DNA of 39,658 nt. It comes from Endomicrobiaceae bacterium. GTDB taxonomy: Bacteria; Elusimicrobiota; Endomicrobiia; Endomicrobiales; Endomicrobiaceae. Positions 8,056 to 16,615 of the stretch are shown here, in pieces. A program made the translations under genes and the position numbers. Within the stretch, counting starts at the first letter, position 1. Every line of letters begins with the position of its first letter. Below the pieces are notes generated by a model. It was not told the origin of the DNA. It saw only the letters and a list, made by a program, of their open reading frames with translations, and ran no database searches. The DNA lies in contig JAQTSO010000015.1 in assembly GCA_028711215.1 (NCBI GenBank), forward strand, positions 1-39,658, in the 5' to 3' direction.

Positions 8056-9323
8056 ATGTTTTTTAAAACTTCGTAGAAATTTGCAAAAGATATATTAACA
8101 CAATCAGAATCAACAATTGTTGTTTGACCATCGGCAATAAGTCCGGCAATTGAAAGCATCATTGCAATTCTGTGGTCTTTGAAACTGTCAACAATATTAC
8201 CGCTTAGTTTTGTTTTGCCTTTTATTATAAGACCATCTTCCGTTTCATTAATATCAGCACCCATCTTTAACAACTGACTAGCAATAACTTTTAATCTGTC
8301 ACTTTCTTTTACACGTAATTCTTTTGCACCTGAAATAATTGTTGTCCCATCCGCCTGAGTTGCACAAAGAGCAATTATAGGAATTTCATCAATAAGAGTC
8401 GGCATTATTTTACTGTCAATTGTCGTTGCATGTAAATCAGAACTTGAAACTTCAATGTCTGCAACTTCTTCACCTGAAATAAAGGTTATACTACCAATCT
8501 TTATATTTGCTCCCATATCTTTTAACACTTTAATTATTCCGCTTCGTGTTTTATTTATATTAACTTCTTTTATAATTATTTTTGAATTTTTAACGATAAG
8601 CCCTGCAACCATAAAAAAAGCAGCTGAAGAAATATCTGACGGCACTTTAATATTTTGAGCAATTAATTTATCGCATTTACTGACACTTACTGTTAACCCA
8701 TTTTCAACAACATTTGCACCATATGCTTTTAACATTCTTTCCGTGTGGTCTCTTGATTTTTCAGGTTCGGTAAATTTTGTTATGCCTTCTGCATATAATC
8801 CGGCAAATAATACACATGATTTTACCTGTGCACTTGCAACTTTGCTTGTATAATCTATTGATTTTAAATTGCCCGTCGGATTAATGGCAAGAGGTAAATA
8901 ATTATCATTCTTAGCAAGAATATTTACTCCCATTTGCTTTAATGGTTCTATTATTCTTTTCATGGGTCTTAATGATAAACTTTCATCGCCAATAATATTT
9001 GAACTGAAATTTTGACCTGCCAGAATACCTGACAACAATCTTGTTGTTGTTCCCGAATTGCCTGCATCGATATTCTGTTTTGGTTTTTTTAATCCGTACA
9101 ATCCGACACCATTTATTATAAGTTTTTTATCTTCTTTTATTATATCAACGTTCATTGATTTAAAAGCATTCATTGTGGACATACAATCAGCACTATTGAG
9201 ATAATTATAAATATATGATGTACCTTGTGCTAAACTGGAAAGCATTATTGCTCTGTGGGTAATTGATTTATCGGAAGGAACTATAATTGTTCCTTCTAAT
9301 TTATTAACTTGATCAATTTTCAT
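8046..9323 (-). CDS. aroA: 3-phosphoshikimate 1-carboxyvinyltransferase (EPSP synthase)
   Basis: A 425-residue EPSP synthase, joining phosphoenolpyruvate to shikimate-3-phosphate in the shikimate pathway. Diagnostic motifs are PSDKSITHRAIMLSSLAQG (N-terminal Lys, substrate binding), DAGNSGTTTRLLSG, PEKSRDHTERML, TLIDEIPIIALCA, LRVKESDRL and the C-terminal KDHRIAMMLSI. The length fits the usual 420-440. Its first bases overlap the tyrA end by 11 bases, so it is translationally coupled with tyrA upstream and plsC downstream. Confidence 0.97.
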   Translation of the reverse strand: MKIDQVNKLEGTIIVPSDKSITHRAIMLSSLAQGTSYIYNYLNSADCMSTMNAFKSMNVDIIKEDKKLIINGVGLYGLKKPKQNIDAGNSGTTTRLLSGILAGQNFSSNIIGDESLSLRPMKRIIEPLKQMGVNILAKNDNYLPLAINPTGNLKSIDYTSKVASAQVKSCVLFAGLYAEGITKFTEPEKSRDHTERMLKAYGANVVENGLTVSVSKCDKLIAQNIKVPSDISSAAFFMVAGLIVKNSKIIIKEVNINKTRSGIIKVLKDMGANIKIGSITFISGEEVADIEVSSSDLHATTIDSKIMPTLIDEIPIIALCATQADGTTIISGAKELRVKESDRLKVIASQLLKMGADINETEDGLIIKGKTKLSGNIVDSFKDHRIAMMLSIAGLIADGQTTIVDSDCVNISFANFYEVLKNICK

Positions 9324-10149
9324 TATTTATGCTCTTGTTTAATAACTTTTTTAGATTTTTTTCGTTATTGAATGTTCTGCTAAACTTTCCTATCTGGTTA
9401 CAAAATTCTTTTGTTAATTTCTGCAGATTATTTTTATTACCTAAAAATATCGGAGCCCACATTTGCGAAGATGATTTTGAAACTCTCGTAATACTGTTAA
9501 ACGAACCGCCTACCATGTTTTGAATCTGTTTATTTTTACTGTTTTTTTGTTTAAACATTCTAAAAAAATTAAAAGCAATTATATGCGGCAAATGGCTTGT
9601 AAATGCAACTATTTCGTCGTGTTTTTTTGCAGATATAAAAATCAGATTACATCCGACATCTTTCCACATTTTTGAAATTAAACTATTTTTATTGCCCGTA
9701 ATTATTACATTTGTTTTTTTATAAAGGTCTTTTTTAACATATTGAATACCATTATTTTCCATTCCTGCCATCGGATGGCAACCAATAAACTTCGGAAATT
9801 CTTTATTTCTTTTTATTAAATTATTTATCGATTGTTCTATATCAGATTTTATACTGCCAATATCTATAATTATTGTTTTTTTTGATACTATCTTTGCAAC
9901 TCGTTTATATGTATCGACTATCATATCAACAGGGTAACAAATAACGACAATATCACTGTTTTTTATATCTTCAATGTTTGTTGAAAATTCATCAACAGCA
10001 CCTTTTTGTTTTGCTATTTTTAAATTTTTGATTTTTCTGCCAATACCTAAAATAAAATACTCTCGTTCTTTATTTTTATAGACATTTTTCAATGCCATAC
10101 CTAAAGAACCGCCCATAAGCCCAACGCCTAATATTGCAACTTTTTGCAT
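9313..10149 (-). CDS. tyrA: Prephenate (or arogenate) dehydrogenase TyrA
   Basis: A 278-residue NAD(P)-dependent dehydrogenase of tyrosine synthesis, oxidatively decarboxylating prephenate or arogenate. The N-terminal Rossmann fold is shown by ILGVGLMGGSLG (residues about 5-16). The central DIGSIKSDIE and GCHPMAGMENNG carry the catalytic His, and FTSHLPHIIAF follows in the helical domain. No fused chorismate mutase or ACT domain is present, so feedback control must lie elsewhere. Stop and start codons interlock with aroF (TAATG, 1-base overlap). Substrate choice between prephenate and arogenate is not readable from sequence by eye. Confidence 0.93.
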   Translation of the reverse strand: MQKVAILGVGLMGGSLGMALKNVYKNKEREYFILGIGRKIKNLKIAKQKGAVDEFSTNIEDIKNSDIVVICYPVDMIVDTYKRVAKIVSKKTIIIDIGSIKSDIEQSINNLIKRNKEFPKFIGCHPMAGMENNGIQYVKKDLYKKTNVIITGNKNSLISKMWKDVGCNLIFISAKKHDEIVAFTSHLPHIIAFNFFRMFKQKNSKNKQIQNMVGGSFNSITRVSKSSSQMWAPIFLGNKNNLQKLTKEFCNQIGKFSRTFNNEKNLKKLLNKSINNEN

Positions 10150-11165
10150 TAGATCTCTCTTCCAACTGCTTTTGCCAAAACTTTAAGTTCTGACATCAAT
10201 TTATTATATTGATCAGGCAATAAACTTTGCGGACCATCAGATAATGCTTCCTCCGGTCTAGGATGTATTTCAAGCACTAAAGCATCTGCACCTACGGCAA
10301 TACATGCTTTTGCCATTGTCGGAACATGTTCTCTAATACCTATACCGTGAGAAGGATCTAAAACTATAGGCAGATGTGTTAATTTTTTCAAAACCGGAAC
10401 TGCATTTAAATCTAATGTAAATCTTGTTGAATCTTCAAATGTTCTGATTCCTCTTTCACATAACATAACATTATAATTGCCCTGTGATAAAATGTATTCC
10501 GCAGAAAGAAGTAATTCCTTTACAGTTGTAGCCATACCTCTTTTAAGTAATACGGGTTTTCTTTGCTTACCACATGCTTTTAGCAAATCATAATTTTGAA
10601 TATTTCTTGCACCAATCTGAACAATATCACAATATTTACTGACAAGAGGAACTTGTTCAACTGACATTGCCTCACTTACCGTAGGCATTTTCAATTTTTT
10701 ACCAATCTCTTGAATATATTTTAATCCTTTTTCACCTAAACCCTGAAAACTATATGGAGATGATCTTGGCTTAAATGCACCGCCTCTTAATATTGTTCCG
10801 CCGGCGTCTTTTACTATTTTTGCTATTTCAAGTAAAACATTTTTACTCTCAATCGCACAAGGACCACCCATAATATGCACTTGTTTTGAACCAATTTCTA
10901 AACCATAAGGTAATTTAACAATTGTATTGTCTTGTTTAAATTGTCTCGAAGCCAATTTGTAAGGTTTTTCTATTTCACTTATATGATCCACTTCATCCAT
11001 TGATTCAAAATTTTCTTTATATTTTTCAGCAAATTCTCCTATCATCCCGATAATTGTAATATCAACTCCTCTTGATACATGAGGCAAATATCCCAATTTT
11101 TTTATTTTCTCTACTACCTTTTTTTCATCTTGTTTTGTAGCCTTATGTTTTAACGTAATAATCAT
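10149..11165 (-). CDS. aroF: 3-deoxy-7-phosphoheptulonate synthase (DAHP synthase) with N-terminal ferredoxin-like domain
   Basis: A 338-residue type I beta DAHP synthase, condensing PEP and erythrose-4-phosphate as the first step of the shikimate pathway. Residues about 1-68 form the ferredoxin-like regulatory domain of the Thermotoga-type enzymes, usually the site of tyrosine or phenylalanine inhibition. The TIM barrel follows, with GGPCAIES, RGGAFKPRSSPYSFQG, RNIQNYDLL, LLKRGM, CERGIRTFE and VLDPSHGIG. It is the first gene of the nine-gene minus-strand operon. AGGGGG lies about 8 bases before the ATG. Confidence 0.96.
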   Translation of the reverse strand: MIITLKHKATKQDEKKVVEKIKKLGYLPHVSRGVDITIIGMIGEFAEKYKENFESMDEVDHISEIEKPYKLASRQFKQDNTIVKLPYGLEIGSKQVHIMGGPCAIESKNVLLEIAKIVKDAGGTILRGGAFKPRSSPYSFQGLGEKGLKYIQEIGKKLKMPTVSEAMSVEQVPLVSKYCDIVQIGARNIQNYDLLKACGKQRKPVLLKRGMATTVKELLLSAEYILSQGNYNVMLCERGIRTFEDSTRFTLDLNAVPVLKKLTHLPIVLDPSHGIGIREHVPTMAKACIAVGADALVLEIHPRPEEALSDGPQSLLPDQYNKLMSELKVLAKAVGREI

Positions 11166-11342
11166 AATTACTGCCCCCTAGTGAATATTTGACCAGTATT
11201 ATACTTTTTTTACATTTATTAAACAATCTTTAAACATGCTAAAAATATTAGACAAACGTAATCAGAATTAGTAACATTTACGGATAGAAATTATTTGGTA
11301 ATTATTATCTTATTGCGTATTTCAATTATAAAAATTTCAAGA
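11166..11342. other. Divergent intergenic region between aroF and the radical SAM island
   Basis: About 177 bases separate the two divergent operons. The aroF-side promoter is described separately. On the plus strand I see only weak promoter-like matches (for example TATAAA at 11327-11332 without a matched -35 box), no B12-box-like GCCACTG of a cobalamin riboswitch, and no obvious operator palindrome. Confidence 0.5.
11198..11226 (-). promoter_or_regulatory. Probable promoter of the aroF-queH operon
   Basis: On the minus strand a perfect TATAAT occupies 11203-11198. Seventeen bases upstream, 11226-11221 reads TTGTTT, a weak -35 box (TTG matched). The transcript would start near 11191, about 25 bases before the aroF ATG. 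Confidence 0.55.
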
Positions 11343-12620
11343 ATGAATTTAAACAACAACATGAGTTATAAAAAACTAATTTTAATTATTCTAACCTTGA
11401 CAATATTTTCAATACTTTATGTTATTTGGTTTAAAAAATCAGATACTGCGACTTCGGGTTCCGCCGTAGAAAAGCAAAAGTTTATTGATTATAAACTATA
11501 TCAAGTCAGATTGCTAAGCATATTTATACCATCAGATAAAGAATCAAAAGAGGACAGAAAACATAAAAAATTATTAGCCGAAAAATATTTTTCAGATATC
11601 GTAAATTCAAAGAAATTCGGCAAAATATTTGAAATTAACAATAAAATATCACAACAAAATAATAATGTAAAAATTTTTGATTTAGGTTGGATTTCTCAAG
11701 GCAAACTTCCAAAGAATTTTGATGAAAAGGCATTTGCTTTGAAAAATGTAGGAGAAGCAACAATGTTTGAAACAGAGCTTGGATTTCATATAGTTCAGTT
11801 GATGAATATAAGAAAATCAAAAGATTTTAATTCTGTTATACACAAAAAGGAAGAAACATATAAAACAACCTATCAAAAAAGACCCTACGACAATATGATT
11901 TTTATTAAAGGCGGCTCATTTTGGGCAGGATCCACCGAAGCTGAAATAGATATGAGATTAAAATTGTGCAACATATATGTAGGCAAGCATATCGGCGGCT
12001 GTTACAGAAAATGGTTTGAGGATGAAATTTATCAATATGCCGAAATTCAAGACTTATATATTGACAAATACGAAGTTTCTATGGGTGAATATAAAAAATT
12101 CATATCCCAAACGGGCCACAAACAGCTCCCTGATTGGGTTTATGAATATTCTCCTAAAGATAATTATCCTGTTGTCGGAATCGACTGGTATGATGCGAAT
12201 GCTTATGCAAAATGGGCAGGAAAAAGATTACCAACCCAATTTGAATGGGAATATATAGCCAGAGGAAAAGAGAGAAGATTATTTCCTTGGGGCAATGCTC
12301 TTCCGGATGGAACAAGAGCAAATTACAGCGATATAAATGATACTAATGTATGGAAAGACAAAAGTAATAATGACGGGTACAAACATACAGCTCCCGTAGG
12401 CAGTTACCCAAAAGGACAAACTCCTCAGGGCATATTTGATATGGCAGGCAATGTGCGAGAATGGACAAGTTCGGTTGAATCAGGAACTGATAAAGCGATT
12501 GTCAAAGGCGGTTCTTTTTCAAATGCATATGATGATTTATGGTGCGCAGACTATAGAATTAATAAAAAAGATACTTTGGAACCAAATCTTGGTTTCAGAT
12601 GTGTTGCGGATATAGAATGA
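11343..12620 (+). CDS. Membrane-anchored parvulin-like + FGE-sulfatase domain fusion
   Basis: About 425 residues from the ATG at 11343. A hydrophobic anchor (about residues 10-29) places the rest outside the cytoplasmic membrane. Residues about 50-156 resemble a PpiC/parvulin prolyl isomerase: YQVRLLSIFIPS in the place of the opening strand, FDLGWISQGKLPKNFDEKAFAL, then FETELGFHIVQLMNI. Residues about 184-424 are an FGE-sulfatase domain: MIFIKGGSFWAGS, LYIDKYEVSMGEYKKF, PVVGIDWYDANAYAKWAGKRLPT, FDMAGNVREWTSS, VKGGSF and LGFRCV. The copper-binding cysteine pair of true formylglycine-generating enzymes is not present (only one Cys, in the LWCADYR segment), so it is probably not a sulfatase activator. 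No strong Shine-Dalgarno marks the start; ATG 11361 is an alternative. First gene of the radical SAM island, overlapping the next by 4 bases. Confidence 0.8.
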   Translation: MNLNNNMSYKKLILIILTLTIFSILYVIWFKKSDTATSGSAVEKQKFIDYKLYQVRLLSIFIPSDKESKEDRKHKKLLAEKYFSDIVNSKKFGKIFEINNKISQQNNNVKIFDLGWISQGKLPKNFDEKAFALKNVGEATMFETELGFHIVQLMNIRKSKDFNSVIHKKEETYKTTYQKRPYDNMIFIKGGSFWAGSTEAEIDMRLKLCNIYVGKHIGGCYRKWFEDEIYQYAEIQDLYIDKYEVSMGEYKKFISQTGHKQLPDWVYEYSPKDNYPVVGIDWYDANAYAKWAGKRLPTQFEWEYIARGKERRLFPWGNALPDGTRANYSDINDTNVWKDKSNNDGYKHTAPVGSYPKGQTPQGIFDMAGNVREWTSSVESGTDKAIVKGGSFSNAYDDLWCADYRINKKDTLEPNLGFRCVADIE

Positions 12621-14176
12621 AAACAAAATATATTCATATCATAATTTTGCTGTCGTATTTGATTCTGACATTATTTGCATCAATAACGTTTTTTTACAAT
12701 ATAAACAATAAAGTCATCGGGAACATTAATCATCCAAACGCACAAGGTGAAATTTTGCTTACTAATATTATGAAAAACAGTTTGCTTAATCATAAAATAT
12801 TAAATTGGACATATACAGATTTTTTGAACTATCCTTACGGAGAACAACTTTCAGATACAATAAGACATACTGTCCACTTGTATCTTTCGGGAACAATCGC
12901 TATATTTACAAATCCGGTTACAGCATATAATGTAACATTTTTCATAATTATAATTTTAAATGCATATTTCATGTTTTTATTGGCACAATACATATTCAAA
13001 AATTACTATTTATCATGGCTTGCAGGTTTATTTTATACATTTAATTTATATGTTCTGTTAAAAATCAATATCGGCTCTCTTCATAAATCAGCAATATTTT
13101 TCATTCCTCTATATATCCTTTTTTTATTAAAATTGCTTGATAAACCTAAAGTGATATATATTATTATGACTTTTGTTTTATTGGCATTAACTCATCTCCA
13201 GTACCCAATGTATTCTTTATATTGTCTGTTGTTCAGTATAATTTTAATAATATACAGATTGTTTAAAAATAAAAAAATGCAGGAATTGAAGTATTTTATT
13301 GTAATTGCAATTTTGTCTGTTGCTTTTTTGTATTGGTTAGGTATGATAGGACACATCACTTTTGATTTATCAATTTATGAAAATGAACCATGGCAACTTA
13401 ATCCGCTATATTTTATAAAAAATTATTTAGTATATCCTACTTCACTGCCATTAGGAATATCTCCGACTATTTTATTTTTAGGATTACTTGGATTTATATA
13501 TATAAAAGAAGCAAGATTTTTCTTTTTAACCGCTGTATTTTTTATTATTTTATCGTTTGGTTTTTACTTTTCAATATTTAGCATAAAAATAGTGCTTCCT
13601 TTTTATTTTTTGGCAAAAACAGTTAAATTGCTTAGCAACATAATTTTTTACGCGCCTATTCGTTCTCTATCTTTAGCGTATATTTGTTTGATAATATCCG
13701 CCATTTTTTTTGTTAAAATTGCATATGATAAATTCGGCAAAAAATCAATATTAATAATTGCAACCATATTTATTTTAGAACTTATTTTTTTATATCCGGA
13801 AGTGTTTCCGATAAAAACCACCGATTTGCCAAAATACAGCATTGTCAGCCAAATCAAAAATAAAGACGGCAATGTTCTGTGTCTGCCTTCATTTGAAAAA
13901 AACAACAAGGTGTTACTACACAAATCTATGTTAATTACGTTAATGAGTAACAAAAAAATGGTCAATACATATGAATATGAACCTTGGATTAATGAAATTA
14001 TTGAAAATAATGACTCGGCATATGTATTAAAAGAATTAAGAAGCAAAAACATTAAATTTATAATAATATATAACAACTTGAAAAATATCAGTGAACAAGA
14101 AAAAACTTTTATGAATTCAATAAAAAACAGTGCCGTAAAAATAGATAAGGATACAATGTTATATGAAATTAATTAA
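12617..14176 (+). CDS. Polytopic membrane protein, GT-C glycosyltransferase-like
   Basis: A 519-residue integral membrane protein with roughly ten to twelve hydrophobic segments and a soluble C-terminal region of about 130 residues. The first extracytoplasmic loop (HPNAQGEILLTN ... FLNYPYGEQLSDT) resembles the loop of uncharacterised GT-C proteins in which an FYPxG-type motif follows an acidic residue; those enzymes transfer sugars from polyprenyl-phosphate donors outside the membrane. The usual catalytic Asp is not obvious, so activity is unproven. The ATG at 12617 lies in ATGA overlapping the upstream stop. It overlaps the next gene by 14 bases. Confidence 0.6.
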   Translation: MKTKYIHIIILLSYLILTLFASITFFYNINNKVIGNINHPNAQGEILLTNIMKNSLLNHKILNWTYTDFLNYPYGEQLSDTIRHTVHLYLSGTIAIFTNPVTAYNVTFFIIIILNAYFMFLLAQYIFKNYYLSWLAGLFYTFNLYVLLKINIGSLHKSAIFFIPLYILFLLKLLDKPKVIYIIMTFVLLALTHLQYPMYSLYCLLFSIILIIYRLFKNKKMQELKYFIVIAILSVAFLYWLGMIGHITFDLSIYENEPWQLNPLYFIKNYLVYPTSLPLGISPTILFLGLLGFIYIKEARFFFLTAVFFIILSFGFYFSIFSIKIVLPFYFLAKTVKLLSNIIFYAPIRSLSLAYICLIISAIFFVKIAYDKFGKKSILIIATIFILELIFLYPEVFPIKTTDLPKYSIVSQIKNKDGNVLCLPSFEKNNKVLLHKSMLITLMSNKKMVNTYEYEPWINEIIENNDSAYVLKELRSKNIKFIIIYNNLKNISEQEKTFMNSIKNSAVKIDKDTMLYEIN

Positions 14177-15215
14177 TAAATATAAATTTATTATAACATC
14201 ATTTTTAATAATTTTATTTGTATCAAACATATTTGCAGATAAATATAATCTTCCTGTCGATTTTATGGAGACAGTAGATATTAAATTCCCTTATACAAAT
14301 CACATTAAATATGTGGCAGGAGGAAGTAAAAACAGAAAAAACACCATAAGTAACCTTAAGAAATACCCGATTATAATGATTTGCGGCAACCGAAGAACAA
14401 ATGAGGATTGGCTTGGTAAAAATACCGGAAATGCTGATAAAAAAAATGGAAACATATACGATATGTTTTTAAAAAGCGGGTTTAATGAATCAGAATTATG
14501 GCTATACTCATACGTTGAAAATGAAAATGACGAAATGAAAAATATAGAAGAATTAACCGACAGCTTAAGAGTTTTCATATACAGCATTCTTTTATATACC
14601 GGAGCCACTAAAGTACAAATACTTGCACACGGGGAAGGCGGAGTGCTGGCTTTTGAAACTATAAGAAAATATAACATATACAATCTTGCAAGCACAATGG
14701 TTTTTATCGGCTGTCCGTTTCATGGCAGTTCAATATACAGTTATTATAAAGCTATTCAGGGATATCCCGTACATGCAAATCTTGCTTCGGGATCTGATTT
14801 TTTGGAAGAACTACTATTTTTAACAGAAACTCCTCAAAATGATAAAATTGAATATGTTACAATCCATTCAGATAATGATGAATACTACCGAAATAACAGG
14901 ACATCTCCTACTTTAAAAGGAGCTGAGAATATAGCTATTGATAATTTAGATCATGATGGGTTAAGAACTTCTTCAGACAGCTTTCAAAAATATCACAAAT
15001 TCTTCAATAAAAAGACATTGAAATATAACCGGAAGAAAGATTTAGATAGAGATGGATTTATGGATATTAAAAACGGCGGAAATGATTTTGATGACAAGAA
15101 CAGTAAAATATATCCCGGTGCAGTTGAAATTGAAGATGATAATATAGATCAGGATTGCAATTTCAGAGATAAAAGTTCAGTCGGCGGAAAAGATTGTGAA
15201 ATTTTAATAAAATGA
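14163..15215 (+). CDS. Secreted lipase-like alpha/beta-hydrolase pseudoenzyme with MopE-type C-terminal motif
   Basis: A 350-residue protein with a clear signal peptide (about residues 1-25, MKLINKYKF then a hydrophobic core and IFADK). The middle resembles class 2 lipases: YPIIMICGNRRTNEDWLG as the oxyanion strand, then KVQILAHGEGG where AHSxGG is expected, and VFIGCPFHGSS as the usual GTPHxGS. The nucleophile serine is Gly157 (codon GGG at 14631), so hydrolysis by the normal route should be lost. A later DHDGLR may hold the acid/His region. Residues about 293-335 (DLDRDGFMDI, FDDKNSKIYPGAVE, DDNIDQDCN) match the Asp-rich calcium/metal-binding MopE motif found in secreted proteins. The role could be binding a lipid or glycan made by the neighbouring enzymes. 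Confidence 0.7.
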   Translation: MKLINKYKFIITSFLIILFVSNIFADKYNLPVDFMETVDIKFPYTNHIKYVAGGSKNRKNTISNLKKYPIIMICGNRRTNEDWLGKNTGNADKKNGNIYDMFLKSGFNESELWLYSYVENENDEMKNIEELTDSLRVFIYSILLYTGATKVQILAHGEGGVLAFETIRKYNIYNLASTMVFIGCPFHGSSIYSYYKAIQGYPVHANLASGSDFLEELLFLTETPQNDKIEYVTIHSDNDEYYRNNRTSPTLKGAENIAIDNLDHDGLRTSSDSFQKYHKFFNKKTLKYNRKKDLDRDGFMDIKNGGNDFDDKNSKIYPGAVEIEDDNIDQDCNFRDKSSVGGKDCEILIK

Positions 15216-16606
15216 AAATATTATTTATAAGATGCAATGAAAATTTAGAAAAAGTTAACAGTGAAACTAATGTCACCGGGATATATCCGCCGTTGGCGAT
15301 AGCTTATATTTCAGGGTATATAAAAAAACATAACAAGAACGTTGATATCAATTTTTTGGATGCCCATTTAAATAAGATGAACGAAAAAAAAACCTCTTCT
15401 TATTTTAATGTAAATAAGTTTGATATGTTTTTTTTACAAGCATATTCCTTAAGCTGGCATAGTGTATTAAAAACAGCCAAAATTATAAGAAAATGTAATG
15501 AAAACGCATTCATAGTTGTCGGCGGACCTCAGATAACGGCATATCCCAATGAATCAATGCTGACAGGTTTGTTTAATATCGGTATTATAGGGGAAGCGGA
15601 GGAAACGGCTAATAACATAGTAAAAAATTTCAACACCGATAAAATCAATTCTATCGACGGCACAATAGTCAACATAGATAACAAAATCATATTAAATAAA
15701 CCACAAGTATTACTTGATGATATAAATCTGTTGCCTTTCCCGGATTTCGACTTAATAAATAATAATTATTTTTCTTTAACCGTACAAAAACCTTTTGCTA
15801 CAATGATAACAAGCAGAGGATGTTGCTATAATTGTTCTTTTTGTTCACAAATATACGGCGGCAACAAAATAAGATACCGAAATGCCAAAAATGTTGTAGA
15901 TGAAATAGAAATTTATATTAAAAAATATATGGTAAAGGAAATCATCTTTTTCGATGAAACATTTACTTTTGATAAAGGCAGAGCCATTGATATTTGCAAT
16001 GAGATAATAAAAAGAAAACTAAAATTTATTTTTAATATCAGGACAAGAGTTGATAAAATTGATGAAGAAATACTTATTAAACTTAAAAAGGCAGGTTGTA
16101 CAACAATACATCTGGGAATAGAATCTGCATCTGAAAAAATTTTACAGTATATGAATAAAGGCATTACTCTTAATGATATTAAAAATGCCGTCAGCTTATG
16201 TAAAAAAAACAGCATCCTTGCCCGAGGTTATTTTATATTGGGGTATCCCGGTGAAACCAAAGAAGACATTTTAAATACAATAAATTTTTCAAAAAATCTC
16301 AATTTGGACTTTGCAAGTTTTACGATTGCAATACCTAATCCCAGAACATTACTTTATGATATTGCCATGAGAGATAAATATATAGAATATGACTATTGGA
16401 AAAATTTTTCTTTGGGAATTGAAAAAAATCAAATACCGTATTTCTGTGACAGAATCATAACAAAGGAATTTTTAGAAAAGATTCTTAAAAAAGCATACTT
16501 TTCTTTTTATTGCAGACCATCTTTTATACTAAAAAAATTATTACTTATACGATTTTACATTATACGCAACATATTTACTCTTTTATATTATAAAATATTA
16601 AAATAG
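15212..16606 (+). CDS. B12-binding-domain radical SAM protein (1 of 6)
   Basis: A 464-residue cytoplasmic enzyme. The N-terminal cobalamin-binding-like Rossmann domain (about 1-170) shows MKILFIRCN, YPPLAIAYISGYI, FIVVGGPQITAYP and IIGEAEETA. It keeps an Asp-x-His (DAH, His52) but not the full DxHxxG. The radical SAM barrel starts at TSRGCCYNCSFC with cluster cysteines Cys204, Cys208 and Cys211, followed by EIIFFDETFTFD, AGCTTIHLGIES and YFILGYPGETKED. The C-terminus (AYFSFYCRPSFILKKLL) matches the FYxRPxYI tail of BchE/HpnR-like members. Such enzymes methylate unactivated carbons or rearrange rings; the substrate here is unknown. It overlaps its upstream neighbour by 4 bases and stops 9 bases before the next. 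Confidence 0.88.
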   Translation: MKILFIRCNENLEKVNSETNVTGIYPPLAIAYISGYIKKHNKNVDINFLDAHLNKMNEKKTSSYFNVNKFDMFFLQAYSLSWHSVLKTAKIIRKCNENAFIVVGGPQITAYPNESMLTGLFNIGIIGEAEETANNIVKNFNTDKINSIDGTIVNIDNKIILNKPQVLLDDINLLPFPDFDLINNNYFSLTVQKPFATMITSRGCCYNCSFCSQIYGGNKIRYRNAKNVVDEIEIYIKKYMVKEIIFFDETFTFDKGRAIDICNEIIKRKLKFIFNIRTRVDKIDEEILIKLKKAGCTTIHLGIESASEKILQYMNKGITLNDIKNAVSLCKKNSILARGYFILGYPGETKEDILNTINFSKNLNLDFASFTIAIPNPRTLLYDIAMRDKYIEYDYWKNFSLGIEKNQIPYFCDRIITKEFLEKILKKAYFSFYCRPSFILKKLLLIRFYIIRNIFTLLYYKILK

Positions 16607-16615
16607 AATATTGTT

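Noticed and set aside
11343-12620. A sulfatase-activating formylglycine-generating enzyme.
   Set aside because: The catalytic cysteine pair near the C-terminus is absent and no sulfatase gene is nearby; only the fold is shared.
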